From the NCBI RefSeq assembly GCF_007097525.1, contig NZ_VKDD01000004.1:310001-374000 (forward strand): a DNA stretch of 64,000 bases. Direction: 5' to 3'. Below, one piece after another: positions 15,995-25,868 of this stretch (position 1 is its first letter; the number at the start of each line of letters is the position of its first letter). The DNA is from Thalassomonas sp. M1454 (lineage in GTDB: Bacteria; Pseudomonadota; Gammaproteobacteria; Enterobacterales; Alteromonadaceae). The notes below the pieces were generated by a model. That model made no database searches. It was given only the letters and a program-made list of their open reading frames with translations, and was not told where the DNA came from. A program made the translations under genes and the position numbers.

Positions 15995-17122
15995 TTATTT
16001 TTTTATCATAATCCAAGTGTTAGCGTAATCAGGTAGGTGTTTATTGGCCTGATGGTAATCACTCCAGCCAAAGTAGCTATCTACAAGAAAGTCTAACTGG
16101 AATAAATTGTTATCAAAAGCACCACCAGTGTCGGCGAGAATACCCATTTGGCTGACAGATTCACTCCCTTGTTGGTAATTAATCATGATCAGTTTACCTA
16201 GGCCTAATTGCGCTACGTTACCTGCAAAAGTAACGTGAGGTTTAACGGCAATTTTATTTTCAATAGTTTTACCGTAACCCATAATTGATGGCACTTCGGC
16301 AAAGTACCAATACCTTGCTTGCTCGGTTTTTCCAATCGAATAATCATAACTAATGTCATTATTACGGTGCACATTAAAGTAGCGAGTTTTGCCGTCAATT
16401 TTTAACACGCCTGTACCCTGTAATAGCACATCATGCAAACTATCTTCGCTGATCCATACCAAAGGCTTGGCTAAGTTATTACTATCGAGTACGCCATTAA
16501 TCACTTGTTGGCGAGTATATTTAAAACGAGTTAATTTGTGTTTTTGTAACTCGGCTTGCTCAAGAGTTAAGTGCTGCTCATCAAATGGAATTGCATAAAG
16601 AGCTTGGTTAAACTCAGCAGTCTTTACTGCGCTTGCCTCTAATAACTTAGTGTAATACTTGGTAATGAACAGCTGCTCATCAGGAATGTTGTTAAGTAAC
16701 CTAGTTTTAATTTCGTTGGTGCTTGTTTTAGCTATGTTATCTGCCGTAGTTTTATCTGGGTACCAGCGATAAAAATCAAAGTTTTGTTTTAAAAATTCAC
16801 TGTTTTGCATACGGCTTTGTTGCTTAGCTCGCACATCTGTAACATAAGTTTGGCAAATAAATGCCAAGGTCTGGTCTACTTTTTCTAAGCTTATATTTGC
16901 ATCAAATATTTGCCCTGAATGCACACCATAAGAATCGGTCTTGTGGTTATTAGCAAAATAGGTGCGAGTGTTTTTAGCAACAGTGCATAAATCGCTAGTT
17001 TTGAATAACTTAACTTGGCCAATATCAGGCATAGGTTCAAGGACAAATTTACCGCTATTAGCAAAGGCAAAAGAGTTGATGCCACAAAGCATCAACAACA
17101 TAATTTTTAATTTTAGTTTCAT
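15995..17122 (-). CDS. MltA-like 3D-domain protein, periplasmic
   Basis: A 375-residue exported protein (signal peptide to about residue 21, SFAFA). The C-terminal half matches the membrane-bound lytic murein transglycosylase A layout. It has a LTRFKYTRQQVINGVLDSN helix, a central insert-domain strand set with a WISEDSLHDVLLQGTGVLKI-type block, and the 3D motif ILADTGGAF (Asp331), equivalent to the catalytic-Asp region of MltA (AQDTGGAI). No lipobox Cys is present, unlike E. coli MltA. It follows hemY by 17 bp and is probably the last gene of the hem transcript. Lytic transglycosylase activity is likely but not shown. Confidence 0.75.
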   Translation of the reverse strand: MKLKLKIMLLMLCGINSFAFANSGKFVLEPMPDIGQVKLFKTSDLCTVAKNTRTYFANNHKTDSYGVHSGQIFDANISLEKVDQTLAFICQTYVTDVRAKQQSRMQNSEFLKQNFDFYRWYPDKTTADNIAKTSTNEIKTRLLNNIPDEQLFITKYYTKLLEASAVKTAEFNQALYAIPFDEQHLTLEQAELQKHKLTRFKYTRQQVINGVLDSNNLAKPLVWISEDSLHDVLLQGTGVLKIDGKTRYFNVHRNNDISYDYSIGKTEQARYWYFAEVPSIMGYGKTIENKIAVKPHVTFAGNVAQLGLGKLIMINYQQGSESVSQMGILADTGGAFDNNLFQLDFLVDSYFGWSDYHQANKHLPDYANTWIMIKK

Positions 17123-17139
17123 ATTAATTAATCAGGTTT

Positions 17140-18339
17140 TTATTCTTGATTTAAGACTTTTTGATTTAGTATTTCTTGATAAACGCGGTTTGCTTGCTGA
17201 TGTTCGCCTTTTAGCTCTAATAATTGCGCGTAGCTTTGCATATCATCAGGGTGTTGCTCAATTTTTAATAAGGTTATAAAAGCTTTTTGAGCTTTATCGT
17301 AATCCTTTGCGCTAACACTTAAGTTGGCTAATGCACTTAACCATAATGTGTTATCTGGCTGTTTAAGCAAGATCTTTTGAATGTTTGCCACTAAGTGTCC
17401 AGGCTGTTCGATATTGAGCTTACTTAAGGCTTTAATAAAGGTTGGTGAAGCACCTTTTTTAATTAAAGGCAGCACCAAATCATCGAGACGATCAGATAAG
17501 CCGTAGGCACTTAAGCAGTGCGCATAAGCTAAGATAATACCTTCGCTTTGTCTTTCTTTACGGCTTAAGCCTTTATAATATTTGGCTACGGCTTCTATAC
17601 TTTGTTTTTGATTAAGCTCGCTAAAGTAACCAATGTTCGCCTTAAGCTCCCAATTGGTTACTTCATCGTTATTAACGCTTTTGTCTTTTTTTACTTGCTT
17701 AAGCAATTCTATGGCTTTTTCAAAACGTTGTTCTTGCAAACAAAGCTCAATATCAACACCTAATAAGCGTGCATCATGGCCAATTAAGGTGTGATTTTTG
17801 TCTAAAATTTCACGAGCTTTAGTGAACTGTTTATCGGCTAAATTTAAGCGCGTGGCAGCGAGTAATGTTTCGTAGCTAAAGTTTTCTTGTGCTTTCGGGT
17901 GTTCACTTATAAATTTTAAGTAGTTTTCGGTATTAGCGCTTAAGCCTTGTTTATGGCTAGCATCGGCTGCGATTAACCATGCACTATTTGCTAACTCTGC
18001 TGTTTCAGCACATTTGGCCATTAATTCTTCAGCTTGTTTATAATCACCTAAAAGGTATGCGCTTAAGCCTTTTTGAAATTGCTGTTTGGCTTTAGCTTTG
18101 CTGCTAAAAGCCATTTTGCGCCAAGTTTTTGAACTAAATTTAAAACCAAGGCGAAAGCCCCAATATAAAAATATAAAAATAAAAGTGGCGATTGTTAAAA
18201 ATATCAACGCACTTACTACGGTAAGCTCGTAAGTTAAATCACCCATGGCAATGAGAATATAACCTTTCTCATCAATTAATAATGGCGCAAAGGCAATTAA
18301 TAATAAGAATAAAGAAAACTTTACAATAGTGCGGATCAT
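17140..18339 (-). CDS. hemY: HemY protein, TPR-containing inner-membrane protein
   Basis: A 399-residue protein with two N-terminal membrane helices (SLFLLLIAFAPLLI and VVSALIFLTIATFIFIFLYWG) followed by FRLGFKF and a string of TPR-like helices to the end. This is the layout of enterobacterial HemY, encoded at the end of hemCDXY. Its exact role in haem metabolism is not settled; the proteobacterial HemY is not the protoporphyrinogen oxidase of Bacillus that shares the name. It overlaps hemX by 4 bp, indicating translational coupling. Confidence 0.92.
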   Translation of the reverse strand: MIRTIVKFSLFLLLIAFAPLLIDEKGYILIAMGDLTYELTVVSALIFLTIATFIFIFLYWGFRLGFKFSSKTWRKMAFSSKAKAKQQFQKGLSAYLLGDYKQAEELMAKCAETAELANSAWLIAADASHKQGLSANTENYLKFISEHPKAQENFSYETLLAATRLNLADKQFTKAREILDKNHTLIGHDARLLGVDIELCLQEQRFEKAIELLKQVKKDKSVNNDEVTNWELKANIGYFSELNQKQSIEAVAKYYKGLSRKERQSEGIILAYAHCLSAYGLSDRLDDLVLPLIKKGASPTFIKALSKLNIEQPGHLVANIQKILLKQPDNTLWLSALANLSVSAKDYDKAQKAFITLLKIEQHPDDMQSYAQLLELKGEHQQANRVYQEILNQKVLNQE

Positions 18340-19739
18340 GCCTTAGCCTCCGCCGATTGTTCTGGTTTTACTGTTTGCTTACTTTTTTGTTCTGGTTCAG
18401 CTTTTTCCGGCATTGGCTCATCATTTACTGTAGATGGCTTAAGTGTCGACATTTTCTTTTTAGGTGCGTTTGATGTTGGGGCTCTATCCATTATTGCTCG
18501 CAGCGCTTGTTGAGAGCTTAAAGATTGTGGATAGTCGACATTAACAGGCATACTTTTAAGCTCGACTAAGCGGGCATTAAACTGTTGAGTTTGACTTGCT
18601 GTCATATCAAAGTACATGCTCAACCATTGCTGAATATTAGTAATGCTTGCTACATATAATTTGCTGTCTCTCTTACTCGCAGCCCATTGTACTTGCTGAA
18701 TTTTTAAATCTAAGTTGTGGTAAAGATTTTGCTCAAATTCAGGCTCCATCAATGGCTCTACATCACCACTTCTACGACGAATCGTAATAAATTCAGCTTT
18801 AAATTTTTCCCAGCTTTTAGCTAGGTTAGCTTGCCAATCATTAATGTCAGTAGAAAGAGCGGTACTTTCCTGCAACTCTGTCTCTTCTGGTAATTGTACT
18901 GATAATAACGGTAATTTCTTAATTTGCTGAGCCAAACCCATGAAAGTCATAATAACTTCATCAGTTTTTAAAGATGGTAGTAATTTTAATTCTTCGATGT
19001 CGTTACGCAGTAGCTGTCGAACTTCAAGTAAGCGAGGGTCCTTTAAATCAGCTAAACGCTGATCGGCATCCTGCATTAACGAAATCGCCGTTTTAGTGTC
19101 TTTTTCTAACCATAAAACTCGGCCAGCCATACGTACTAGATATTCAGCTTCGGTAACTTGCCAGTTATTTGGTTGACGCTCTAAAATCAGTTCGATTTCT
19201 TGTTCTAACTCGGCAATTCGACTGCCGCTGCGCTTTTCAACTTCGCGGATCATCTCGGTGGCTTGTTGCTTAGATTGCGCTTGTAGGCTACTAATTTGTT
19301 TTTGTAAGTGGCGATCTAATTGTTCGATGTTAGCCTGTATTTTACTGTCGACTAATTGTGCATTTTCAGCATCAACTTGCTGCTGCCACCAGTAATGACC
19401 GCCAACGCCAGCACCTGCAGTTAAGGCTAGCAAAACAGCGAATACGGCTGTTTTTGAAAGCTTTTGTTTACCAATTAAGTTAGGCGTAGTGCTTTTCGTA
19501 GATGCTACTTTGCTAGTTACTTTTGAGCTAGCTGCTTTTTTGTTTTTTGCCGCTTTAGCGCTTGTATCACTGACTTTTTCTTTACTGCCAAGTTTGGCTT
19601 GTGCTGCTATTTTAGTGGCTTGTGCAGCACTTATTTTGGGTTTTGTAGTATTAGTTTCGGAAGCTTTACCAGATTCAGTCGCTTTACTTGCTCCTGCATC
19701 TAAATCATTACTGGCTTTTTTGTTGTCTTTATCGGTCAT
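18336..19739 (-). CDS. hemX: HemX, membrane-anchored protein of the hemCDXY operon
   Basis: A 467-residue protein with a long low-complexity, lysine/alanine-rich cytoplasmic N-terminus (about 1-95). A single membrane helix (AVFAVLLALTAGAGVGGHYWW) is followed by a periplasmic coiled coil (QANIEQLDRHLQKQISSLQAQ) and a conserved domain with NNWQVTEAEYLVRMAGRVLWLEKD. The C-terminal tail is Lys/Pro/Glu-rich. It resembles the E. coli protein annotated as a putative uroporphyrinogen-III methyltransferase, though no methyltransferase motif is visible here. Overlaps hemD by 11 bp and hemY by 4 bp. Confidence 0.92.
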   Translation of the reverse strand: MTDKDNKKASNDLDAGASKATESGKASETNTTKPKISAAQATKIAAQAKLGSKEKVSDTSAKAAKNKKAASSKVTSKVASTKSTTPNLIGKQKLSKTAVFAVLLALTAGAGVGGHYWWQQQVDAENAQLVDSKIQANIEQLDRHLQKQISSLQAQSKQQATEMIREVEKRSGSRIAELEQEIELILERQPNNWQVTEAEYLVRMAGRVLWLEKDTKTAISLMQDADQRLADLKDPRLLEVRQLLRNDIEELKLLPSLKTDEVIMTFMGLAQQIKKLPLLSVQLPEETELQESTALSTDINDWQANLAKSWEKFKAEFITIRRRSGDVEPLMEPEFEQNLYHNLDLKIQQVQWAASKRDSKLYVASITNIQQWLSMYFDMTASQTQQFNARLVELKSMPVNVDYPQSLSSQQALRAIMDRAPTSNAPKKKMSTLKPSTVNDEPMPEKAEPEQKSKQTVKPEQSAEAKA

Positions 19740-20493
19740 AATTCACTTCCATTGACCAGGCTGAGTTTGCAATTGCCTGATATATTTTTAAATTGTTTGC
19801 CCCTTGGGCATTAATTACATTTACTAAACCTAGCGATTTAGCGTTAGTTTCAATACGAGAACTGGCAACTATCCATAAGCATTGCTTGAGCCACTGAAAG
19901 TGTTTTACGTATTGATTTAATTGCATAAGTAATTCATTGCTAGTGATCACAATACAATTAATTTCGGCTTTTCGCCATTGTTCAATTGTATGCTTTTGAT
20001 CTAAGTCTAACCAACAGCGCTGATATATTTCATTATAGGCGACTTTTGCGCCTCTAAGCTCAAGCTGTTGCTTTAAATATTCTCGGCCGCCATTACCGCG
20101 TACAATCAGTATAGTTCTGTCATCAACATGCTGAAGTTCGGCTAAATTTAATAACCCTTCACTGGTGTGCTCTTGTGGCACAATGACTTGTTTCAATCCT
20201 GCCTGGATTAAGGCTTTCTTAGTTGCATCACCAACGGCAATAATGTGTTTTGCTTGGCTTAAGTCATCAATAGAAACCGTGTTAAGCGCATACTCAACAG
20301 CAGCTTGGCTGATAAATATTATCGTTTCACTAATGCTAACTTGCTGTTTTAAAAGGGAATGGTCTTTGCCTGATTGATAGGCGAATAAAGGGGTAATCAC
20401 AATGTTATTAGCCAAAGGGGTTAAATCTTTGGCTAATTTTTGTGATTTTTTTAACGGTCGGGTAAGTAAAATATTTAAATTATTTTTGCTCAT
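19729..20493 (-). CDS. hemD: Uroporphyrinogen-III synthase
   Basis: HemD closes hydroxymethylbilane to uroporphyrinogen III with inversion of ring D, the branch point to haem, sirohaem and cobalamin. The 254-residue product has the expected two-domain pattern. [17 protein letters not shown] opens the protein, [10 protein letters not shown] and [10 protein letters not shown] follow in the first lobe, and [32 protein letters not shown] lies in the second. HemD is poorly conserved, and position between hemC and hemX supports the call. It overlaps hemC by 14 bp. Confidence 0.93.
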   Translation of the reverse strand: MSKNNLNILLTRPLKKSQKLAKDLTPLANNIVITPLFAYQSGKDHSLLKQQVSISETIIFISQAAVEYALNTVSIDDLSQAKHIIAVGDATKKALIQAGLKQVIVPQEHTSEGLLNLAELQHVDDRTILIVRGNGGREYLKQQLELRGAKVAYNEIYQRCWLDLDQKHTIEQWRKAEINCIVITSNELLMQLNQYVKHFQWLKQCLWIVASSRIETNAKSLGLVNVINAQGANNLKIYQAIANSAWSMEVNYDR

Positions 20494-21415
20494 ATACCTG
20501 TTTTAAAATATCGTTAGCGCCCAAGTCTAAAAGCTGCTGTGCAAGTGTTGTACCTAGCGCTTGCGTATCGTCAGCTAAATCACCAGAAATTTCACTGTGT
20601 AAAATGGTGCTGCCATCAATTGCGCCAACTAAACCACGTAGGTGTAATTGCTCATTATCTATTACTGCATAGCTACCAATTGGTACCTGACAACCACCTT
20701 CAAGAGCACGGTTCATAGCGCGTTCAGCTAATACTCGAATACGAGTTTCTTTATGCTCAAGCGGAGCTAGTAAGTTTTTAACACGCTCATCATCAATGCG
20801 ACACTCAATACCAACAGCACCTTGGCCATTGGCTGGAAGCATAACTTCAGGGGCAATGAATTCTCGAATACGCTCAGGCATTTCTAAACGAATTAAACCA
20901 GCCGCTGCAAGAATAATTGCATCGTATTGGCCGTCATCTAACTTGGCTAAACGAGTGTTTACATTACCGCGTAAATCGCGAATATCTAAATCGGGGCGTA
21001 ATGCTTTTATTTGACACTGACGGCGTAAGCTTGAAGTACCAACTACCGCACCTTGTGGTAAATCGGCTAAACAGGCAATAGTATTTGAAACAAACGCATC
21101 ACGAGGGTCTTCACGCTGACAAATTACTTCTAAACCTAAACCTTCTGGAAATTCAACCGGTACATCTTTCATTGAATGTACGGCAATATCCGCTCGGCCT
21201 TCAAGCATGGCAACTTCTAATTCTTTAACAAATAAACCTTTGCCACCAACTTTTGATAATGGCGAATCAAGAATAATATCGCCTTTAGTAACCATAGGTA
21301 CTAATTCAACGGTTAAGTTAGGGTGAAACTTTTCCAATTCAGCTTTAACAAATTCCGCTTGCCATAAGGCTAAGGCGCTTTTTCGAGTAGCTATTCTTAA
21401 GGTTTGTTCTGTCAT
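20480..21415 (-). CDS. hemC: Porphobilinogen deaminase (hydroxymethylbilane synthase)
   Basis: HemC joins four porphobilinogen units into hydroxymethylbilane in the cytoplasm. The 311-residue protein is full length, with [18 protein letters not shown] at the start, [24 protein letters not shown] and the cofactor-binding [12 protein letters not shown] (Cys at about 243 holds the dipyrromethane). It is the first gene of the hemCDXY cluster, 95 bp from cyaY. Confidence 0.97.
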   Translation of the reverse strand: MTEQTLRIATRKSALALWQAEFVKAELEKFHPNLTVELVPMVTKGDIILDSPLSKVGGKGLFVKELEVAMLEGRADIAVHSMKDVPVEFPEGLGLEVICQREDPRDAFVSNTIACLADLPQGAVVGTSSLRRQCQIKALRPDLDIRDLRGNVNTRLAKLDDGQYDAIILAAAGLIRLEMPERIREFIAPEVMLPANGQGAVGIECRIDDERVKNLLAPLEHKETRIRVLAERAMNRALEGGCQVPIGSYAVIDNEQLHLRGLVGAIDGSTILHSEISGDLADDTQALGTTLAQQLLDLGANDILKQVYEQK

Positions 21416-21510
21416 TTTGTTCTCGTGTTCAATTTTTAAATTTATATCTTTAAATAATTAAGATATTAATTGCTCATTTACTTTATTGTGTAAAGCCAAT
21501 ATTAAATGCA

Positions 21511-21828
21511 CTAAGCAGTTAACGTGATTTCTTCACCAGCTTGCAGGCTTACGGCTTTAGATAAAAATAGCCAAAATTCATCGGTACCGCGTTTATCATG
21601 CCATTGCTCATTTTCATAGGCAAAATGGTGACCATTGAATTTTGTTGCTACCCAAATTTCATGCAAAGGTGCTTGCTTATTAATAATTATTTTTGTGCCA
21701 TTGATAAACGTTAAGGTTAATAAGCCGCTGGTGCTTTCAAAATCAATGTCTACACCGCAATCTTCAATTGCTTCTTCAACCGCTAATAATAGGTCATCTG
21801 CTATCTGGTTGTATTGACTGTCGTTCAT
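21511..21828 (-). CDS. cyaY: Bacterial frataxin, iron-sulfur assembly regulator
   Basis: A 105-residue frataxin with the acidic first helix (ADDLLLAVEEAIEDCGVDIDFE), the TLTFINGTKIIINKQ strands, and the conserved HEIWVATKFNGHHF and DEFWLFLSKAV blocks. CyaY binds iron and the IscS desulfurase and tunes Fe-S cluster assembly. It is divergent from lptM, the arrangement seen in E. coli and other gammaproteobacteria. The 128-bp gap to lptM holds no further recognised element. Confidence 0.96.
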   Translation of the reverse strand: MNDSQYNQIADDLLLAVEEAIEDCGVDIDFESTSGLLTLTFINGTKIIINKQAPLHEIWVATKFNGHHFAYENEQWHDKRGTDEFWLFLSKAVSLQAGEEITLTA

Positions 21829-21956
21829 TTTTTAGCCTTTTCAATCTGCATTTAAAAAAGAATAGTTATTTCTTGTAATAAATGGCTGTAACAACTTGGT
21901 ATTTAGAGTTCTGCATGCGATTATAAAGCTACTAGCCATTTAATGCGATCAATAAA

Positions 21957-22115
21957 ATGCTTAATAAAAAACTGTTACTTGTTATATTATCAACTTTGCT
22001 TTGTACAATTGTTAGTTGTGGCCAAAAAGGGCCGCTTTATGAAGAGCAACCAGTAGCTGAAAATCAACAGAGTTTGGATACTGAGTCTGCAGAACCACAA
22101 AGTACAGAGCAATAA
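21957..22115 (+). CDS. lptM: LptM (YifL) small lipoprotein
   Basis: A 52-residue lipoprotein: lysine-rich start (MLNKKLLLVI), hydrophobic core and lipobox IVSC with Cys21, then GQKGPLY, the hallmark of LptM/YifL. In E. coli LptM helps the LptDE translocon mature at the outer membrane. The acidic, glutamine-rich tail is unstructured. It lies 65 bp before lysA, in the usual cyaY/lptM/dapF neighbourhood. Confidence 0.9.
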   Translation: MLNKKLLLVILSTLLCTIVSCGQKGPLYEEQPVAENQQSLDTESAEPQSTEQ

Positions 22116-22180
22116 GCTAAATAATAAAAAACTCTTGGCTAATATACTAAAAATTAATCGTTAAATATCAGGAACCCGCA

Positions 22181-23428
22181 GTGGATTTTTTCAACCGTAA
22201 CAATGAATCATTATTTGCTGAGCAGTGCTCGGTAACCCAATTGGCGCAAACCTATGGTACGCCATTATATGTTTATTCTCGAGCGACAATTGAGCGCCAT
22301 TGGCATGCATTTAATGATGCGGCTAAAGATCGAAAACATTTGATTTGTTATGCGGTAAAAGCGAGCTCAAATATTGCCATTTTAAATGTAATGGCACGCC
22401 TTGGTTCAGGCTTTGACATTGTTTCAAAAGGTGAGCTTGCACGAGTAATTAAAGCCGGTGGTGACCCTAAAAAAGTGGTGTTTTCAGGTGTGGGTAAAAC
22501 TGCAGATGAAATTGAATATGCATTAGCACATGAAATTAAATGTTTTAATGTGGAATCTGAAGCTGAATTAACTCGTATTAATGACGTTGCTGCACACCTT
22601 GGTAAACAAGCGCCAATTTCGATGCGAGTAAACCCTGATGTTGATGCAGGTACGCACCCATATATTTCAACTGGCTTAAAAGATAATAAGTTTGGTATTC
22701 CAATTGATGAGGCCGTTGCTATTTATAAAAAAGCAGCAGCTATGTCTAATTTAACGGTTAAAGGGGTTGATTGTCATATTGGCTCACAACTTACCGAAGT
22801 TAAGCCATTTTTAGATGCACTTGACCGTGTACTACTTTTAGTCGATAGCCTAAAAGCAGAAGGTATTGTGCTGAGTCATTTAGATGTTGGTGGTGGTTTA
22901 GGTGTGCCATATCAAGGTGAAGAGCCTCCGCATCCAAGTGAATATGCGAAAGCAATTGCCGATAAAATGCAAGGCTACGATTTGGAATTAATCTACGAGC
23001 CGGGCCGTGCGATCATGGCAAATGCTGGTATTTTAGTTACCGAAGTTGAGTTTTTAAAAGCTAATGAAGATAAGCATTTTGCTATTGTTGATGCGGCAAT
23101 GAATGACCTTATTCGCCCTGCATTATACCAGGCATGGCAAAACATTGTGCCAGTAGAGATCAATAATGATGCACCTGCGCGCAACTATGATGTTGTAGGC
23201 CCAGTATGTGAAACCGGTGACTTTTTAGGTAAAAATCGTGAGTTAGCAATTGCTGCAGGCGATTTACTCGCGGTGCGCAGTGCCGGTGCATACGGTTTTA
23301 CAATGAGTTCAAACTATAATTCACGACCACGAGTAGCTGAAGTAATGGTTGACGGTGAGCAGGCGCATTTAATTCGTCAACGTGAAAGCATCGAGTCATT
23401 ATGGCAAGGTGAAGCGGTTTTACCTTAA
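22181..23428 (+). CDS. lysA: Diaminopimelate decarboxylase
   Basis: LysA converts meso-diaminopimelate to lysine, the last step of the pathway, using pyridoxal phosphate. The 415-residue protein begins at GTG with AGGAA upstream (22170-22174). Motifs: HLICYAVKASSN (PLP lysine), SKGELARVIKAG, the phosphate-binding LDVGGGLGVPY, and VVGPVCETGDFLG (catalytic Cys). It is followed at 40 bp by dapF, the preceding step of the pathway, so the pair forms a lysine/peptidoglycan precursor unit. Confidence 0.97.
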   Translation: MDFFNRNNESLFAEQCSVTQLAQTYGTPLYVYSRATIERHWHAFNDAAKDRKHLICYAVKASSNIAILNVMARLGSGFDIVSKGELARVIKAGGDPKKVVFSGVGKTADEIEYALAHEIKCFNVESEAELTRINDVAAHLGKQAPISMRVNPDVDAGTHPYISTGLKDNKFGIPIDEAVAIYKKAAAMSNLTVKGVDCHIGSQLTEVKPFLDALDRVLLLVDSLKAEGIVLSHLDVGGGLGVPYQGEEPPHPSEYAKAIADKMQGYDLELIYEPGRAIMANAGILVTEVEFLKANEDKHFAIVDAAMNDLIRPALYQAWQNIVPVEINNDAPARNYDVVGPVCETGDFLGKNRELAIAAGDLLAVRSAGAYGFTMSSNYNSRPRVAEVMVDGEQAHLIRQRESIESLWQGEAVLP

Positions 23429-23468
23429 TACGTAACTATCAATAAGCCAATAAATTAGAAGTACAGCT

Positions 23469-24299
23469 ATGTTAATGAACTTTTCTAAAATGCACGGTCT
23501 GGGTAATGACTTTTTAGTATTAGATAATGTTACCCAAAATATATTCTTATCGAATGAGCAGATCCGTAAGCTAGCGGACCGTAATTTTGGTGTAGGTTTT
23601 GATCAACTGTTAGTTGTTGAACCGCCTTATGATCCAGATTTAGATTTCCATTATCGAATTTACAATGCTGACGGTAGTGAAGTAATGCAATGTGGTAATG
23701 GCGCTCGTTGTTTTGCTCGTTTCGTTAAGATGAAAGGCTTAACTAATAAAAACAAAATTAAAGTGTCTACTGGTGCAGGGAAAATGACTCTGCATATAGA
23801 GCGTGATGAACAAATTACCGTTACTATGCCTGTGCCGCAATTTGAGCCAAGTAAAATACCATTTACTGCACAAAAACAAGAAGGTACTTATATTCTACGA
23901 ACTGAAGAGCAAACCGTGCTTTGTGGCACAGTATCTATGGGTAATCCGCACTGTGTTTTAACTGTTGATTCAGCGGTTGAAGCACCTGTAGCTTCACTGG
24001 GCAAATTACTCGCAACACATGAACGCTTTCCTGAAGGCGCTAATGTTAGCTTTATGGAAGTGGTTTCACCTAAATACGTCAAATTGCGTGTTTATGAACG
24101 CGGAGCATCTGAAACTCTTGCTTGTGGCAGTGGCGCTTGTGGCGCTGTAGCGGTAGGTATTATGCAAAAGAAATTAGCCAATAACGTCACCGTTGAATTA
24201 CCCGGTGGTAAATTAAAAATTTATTGGAAAGGACCAGGAAACCCAGTGAAAATGACTGGCCCTGCAGAACATGTTTTTGATGGACAATTACACTTATGA
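23469..24299 (+). CDS. dapF: Diaminopimelate epimerase
   Basis: DapF interconverts LL- and meso-diaminopimelate for lysine and peptidoglycan. The 276-residue protein has both catalytic cysteines in their expected motifs, [10 protein letters not shown] (about residue 75) and [12 protein letters not shown] (about residue 220), plus [11 protein letters not shown] at the start. A second ATG two codons in is possible. Its stop overlaps the next gene by 4 bp. Confidence 0.97.
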   Translation: MLMNFSKMHGLGNDFLVLDNVTQNIFLSNEQIRKLADRNFGVGFDQLLVVEPPYDPDLDFHYRIYNADGSEVMQCGNGARCFARFVKMKGLTNKNKIKVSTGAGKMTLHIERDEQITVTMPVPQFEPSKIPFTAQKQEGTYILRTEEQTVLCGTVSMGNPHCVLTVDSAVEAPVASLGKLLATHERFPEGANVSFMEVVSPKYVKLRVYERGASETLACGSGACGAVAVGIMQKKLANNVTVELPGGKLKIYWKGPGNPVKMTGPAEHVFDGQLHL

Positions 24300-24994
24300 T
24301 CGATAAAGAGAACGTTGAAGTAGATGAAATGAGCTTGTTAAACGACGAGCTAGTAATTACTTACTTGCAAGATAACCCTAATTTCTTCAACAAAAATCCA
24401 CAATTATTAACTTCTTTACGTTTAGCCGATGCTAATCGTGGTGTGGTTTCATTGGTTGAGCGTCAGCAGCAAATGCAACGCCAAAAAATTCAATTATTAG
24501 AAGAAGAAATTACTCAGTTACTTTCTGTTGCTAGCTATAACGAACAACTATTTACTGTTTATAACGATTTGTATTTGAGCCTGATAGAAAGTCCGGACTT
24601 GTCGCACTTTTTAACTTGTTTAAGCGACACTACAACTCAGTTGCTAAACCTAGCTTCATTTAAACTGTACTTAACTAATAAAGATTTTGAAATTGGTCAT
24701 GAGTCAATTGTAAAAGGTGACTGTAGCGACATTATTAGTAAACGTTTTGAAAAAAATGATTACTATTTTGGTCGAATTCAGCAAGCAGAAAAGCAAGCGA
24801 TATTTGCTGACCAAGAAGTTGGCTCTGTAGTGCTAATTCAATTGAGTGAAGGTGAACAATGTTTAGGCTTTATTGCGATTAGCTCAAATGATGCTGAACA
24901 CTTTACACCTTCAATGGATACCTTATTACTTAACCAATTTCGCACATTAATTGCTAAACTATTAATACAACAGTTATTAAAGATAGGTTTATAA
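24296..24994 (+). CDS. DUF484 family protein
   Basis: A 232-residue cytoplasmic protein of the DUF484 family (E. coli relative YigA), usually found between dapF and xerC. Signature parts are the N-terminal [51 protein letters not shown], and a GAF-like C-terminal half. Function is unknown. It overlaps dapF by 4 bp. xerC, which normally comes next, is absent: yigB starts 2 bp after this stop. Confidence 0.92.
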   Translation: MIDKENVEVDEMSLLNDELVITYLQDNPNFFNKNPQLLTSLRLADANRGVVSLVERQQQMQRQKIQLLEEEITQLLSVASYNEQLFTVYNDLYLSLIESPDLSHFLTCLSDTTTQLLNLASFKLYLTNKDFEIGHESIVKGDCSDIISKRFEKNDYYFGRIQQAEKQAIFADQEVGSVVLIQLSEGEQCLGFIAISSNDAEHFTPSMDTLLLNQFRTLIAKLLIQQLLKIGL

Positions 24995-24995
24995 C

Positions 24996-25709
24996 GTGCA
25001 ATTTTATCGAAGGATGTCATCATTTAAAGCGATAAGTTTTGACTTAGATGACACCCTTTATGATAACTTCCCGGTTATCAGCAAAGCAGAACAAGAGTTA
25101 CAAGACTTCTTAATAAGCACTGCGCCTGAATGTGCCAAACTTGGCCCTGACTTTTGGTGGCAGCATCGCAATGTGTGTTTGTCTAATCAACCTGAACTTT
25201 GTCATGATGTTACTGCGCTGCGTTTAGCCTGTATGCAAGCGGGTATTGAGCAGTTAGGTTATTCTGCAACTGTTGCAAAAGAAAAAGCAGAGCAAGCCTT
25301 CAAGTTTTTTCTATCACATCGAAACAATTTAACTGTACCTGAGTCGGTAACATCACTGCTGGGTAAGTTAAAGCAAAAATATCCTCTAGTAGCTATCTCT
25401 AATGGTAATGTCGGTATTGATGAAATAGGCATTGGCCAATATTTTCAATACAGCTTTTTTGCTGGTGCCGGTAACTTACAAAAGCCTGAAAATGATATGT
25501 TTATCCAAGCATGTCAGCAATTAAAGATAAAGCCTAGTGAATTACTCCATATTGGTGATTGTACTCATGCCGATATCTATGGCGCACAATCTGCAGGTTG
25601 CCAAACCATTTGGGTAAATAACGACGAATTTGGTATTAAGAAAAAACCTTTAAAAGTATTACCTACAGCTGAATTCGACTGCGTCGAACAATTGGCAATA
25701 TTCCTCTAA
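24996..25709 (+). CDS. yigB: HAD phosphatase YigB (5-amino-6-(5-phosphoribitylamino)uracil phosphatase)
   Basis: A 237-residue HAD hydrolase with FDLDDTLYDN (nucleophile Asp), AISNGNVG, KPENDMF and HIGDCTHADIYGAQSAG. The E. coli YigB protein dephosphorylates a riboflavin intermediate and begins MRFYRP. The GTG start at 24996 gives MQFYRRM, so it was preferred over ATG 25014, which has no spaced Shine-Dalgarno. It is the last gene of the lysA-dapF-DUF484-yigB run; a copy of the dispersed repeat begins right after the stop. Confidence 0.9.
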   Translation: MQFYRRMSSFKAISFDLDDTLYDNFPVISKAEQELQDFLISTAPECAKLGPDFWWQHRNVCLSNQPELCHDVTALRLACMQAGIEQLGYSATVAKEKAEQAFKFFLSHRNNLTVPESVTSLLGKLKQKYPLVAISNGNVGIDEIGIGQYFQYSFFAGAGNLQKPENDMFIQACQQLKIKPSELLHIGDCTHADIYGAQSAGCQTIWVNNDEFGIKKKPLKVLPTAEFDCVEQLAIFL

Positions 25710-25735
25710 AAATCAAGAGGGTCAGATCAACTTGA
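25710..25735 (+). repeat. Dispersed 26-bp repeat, copy A
   Basis: Core GGGTCAGATCAACTTGA preceded by AAATCAAGA. Identical over 26 bp to the reverse complement of 27429-27454 and one mismatch from 50254-50279. A CAACTT/AAGTTG pairing (25728-25733 with 25743-25748) could form a small stem. It starts one base after the yigB stop. Confidence 0.85.
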
Positions 25736-25868
25736 AAAGGTTAAGTTGCAGCTAACCATTTTTATCCACCTAACTTACTTAAATACAATTCTATCGAAAA
25801 TAGTTTGTGTTTAAATGTATCTCTAATAGAATTGACTAAAATAAATCCAATAAAAATTTGGGAAAACC

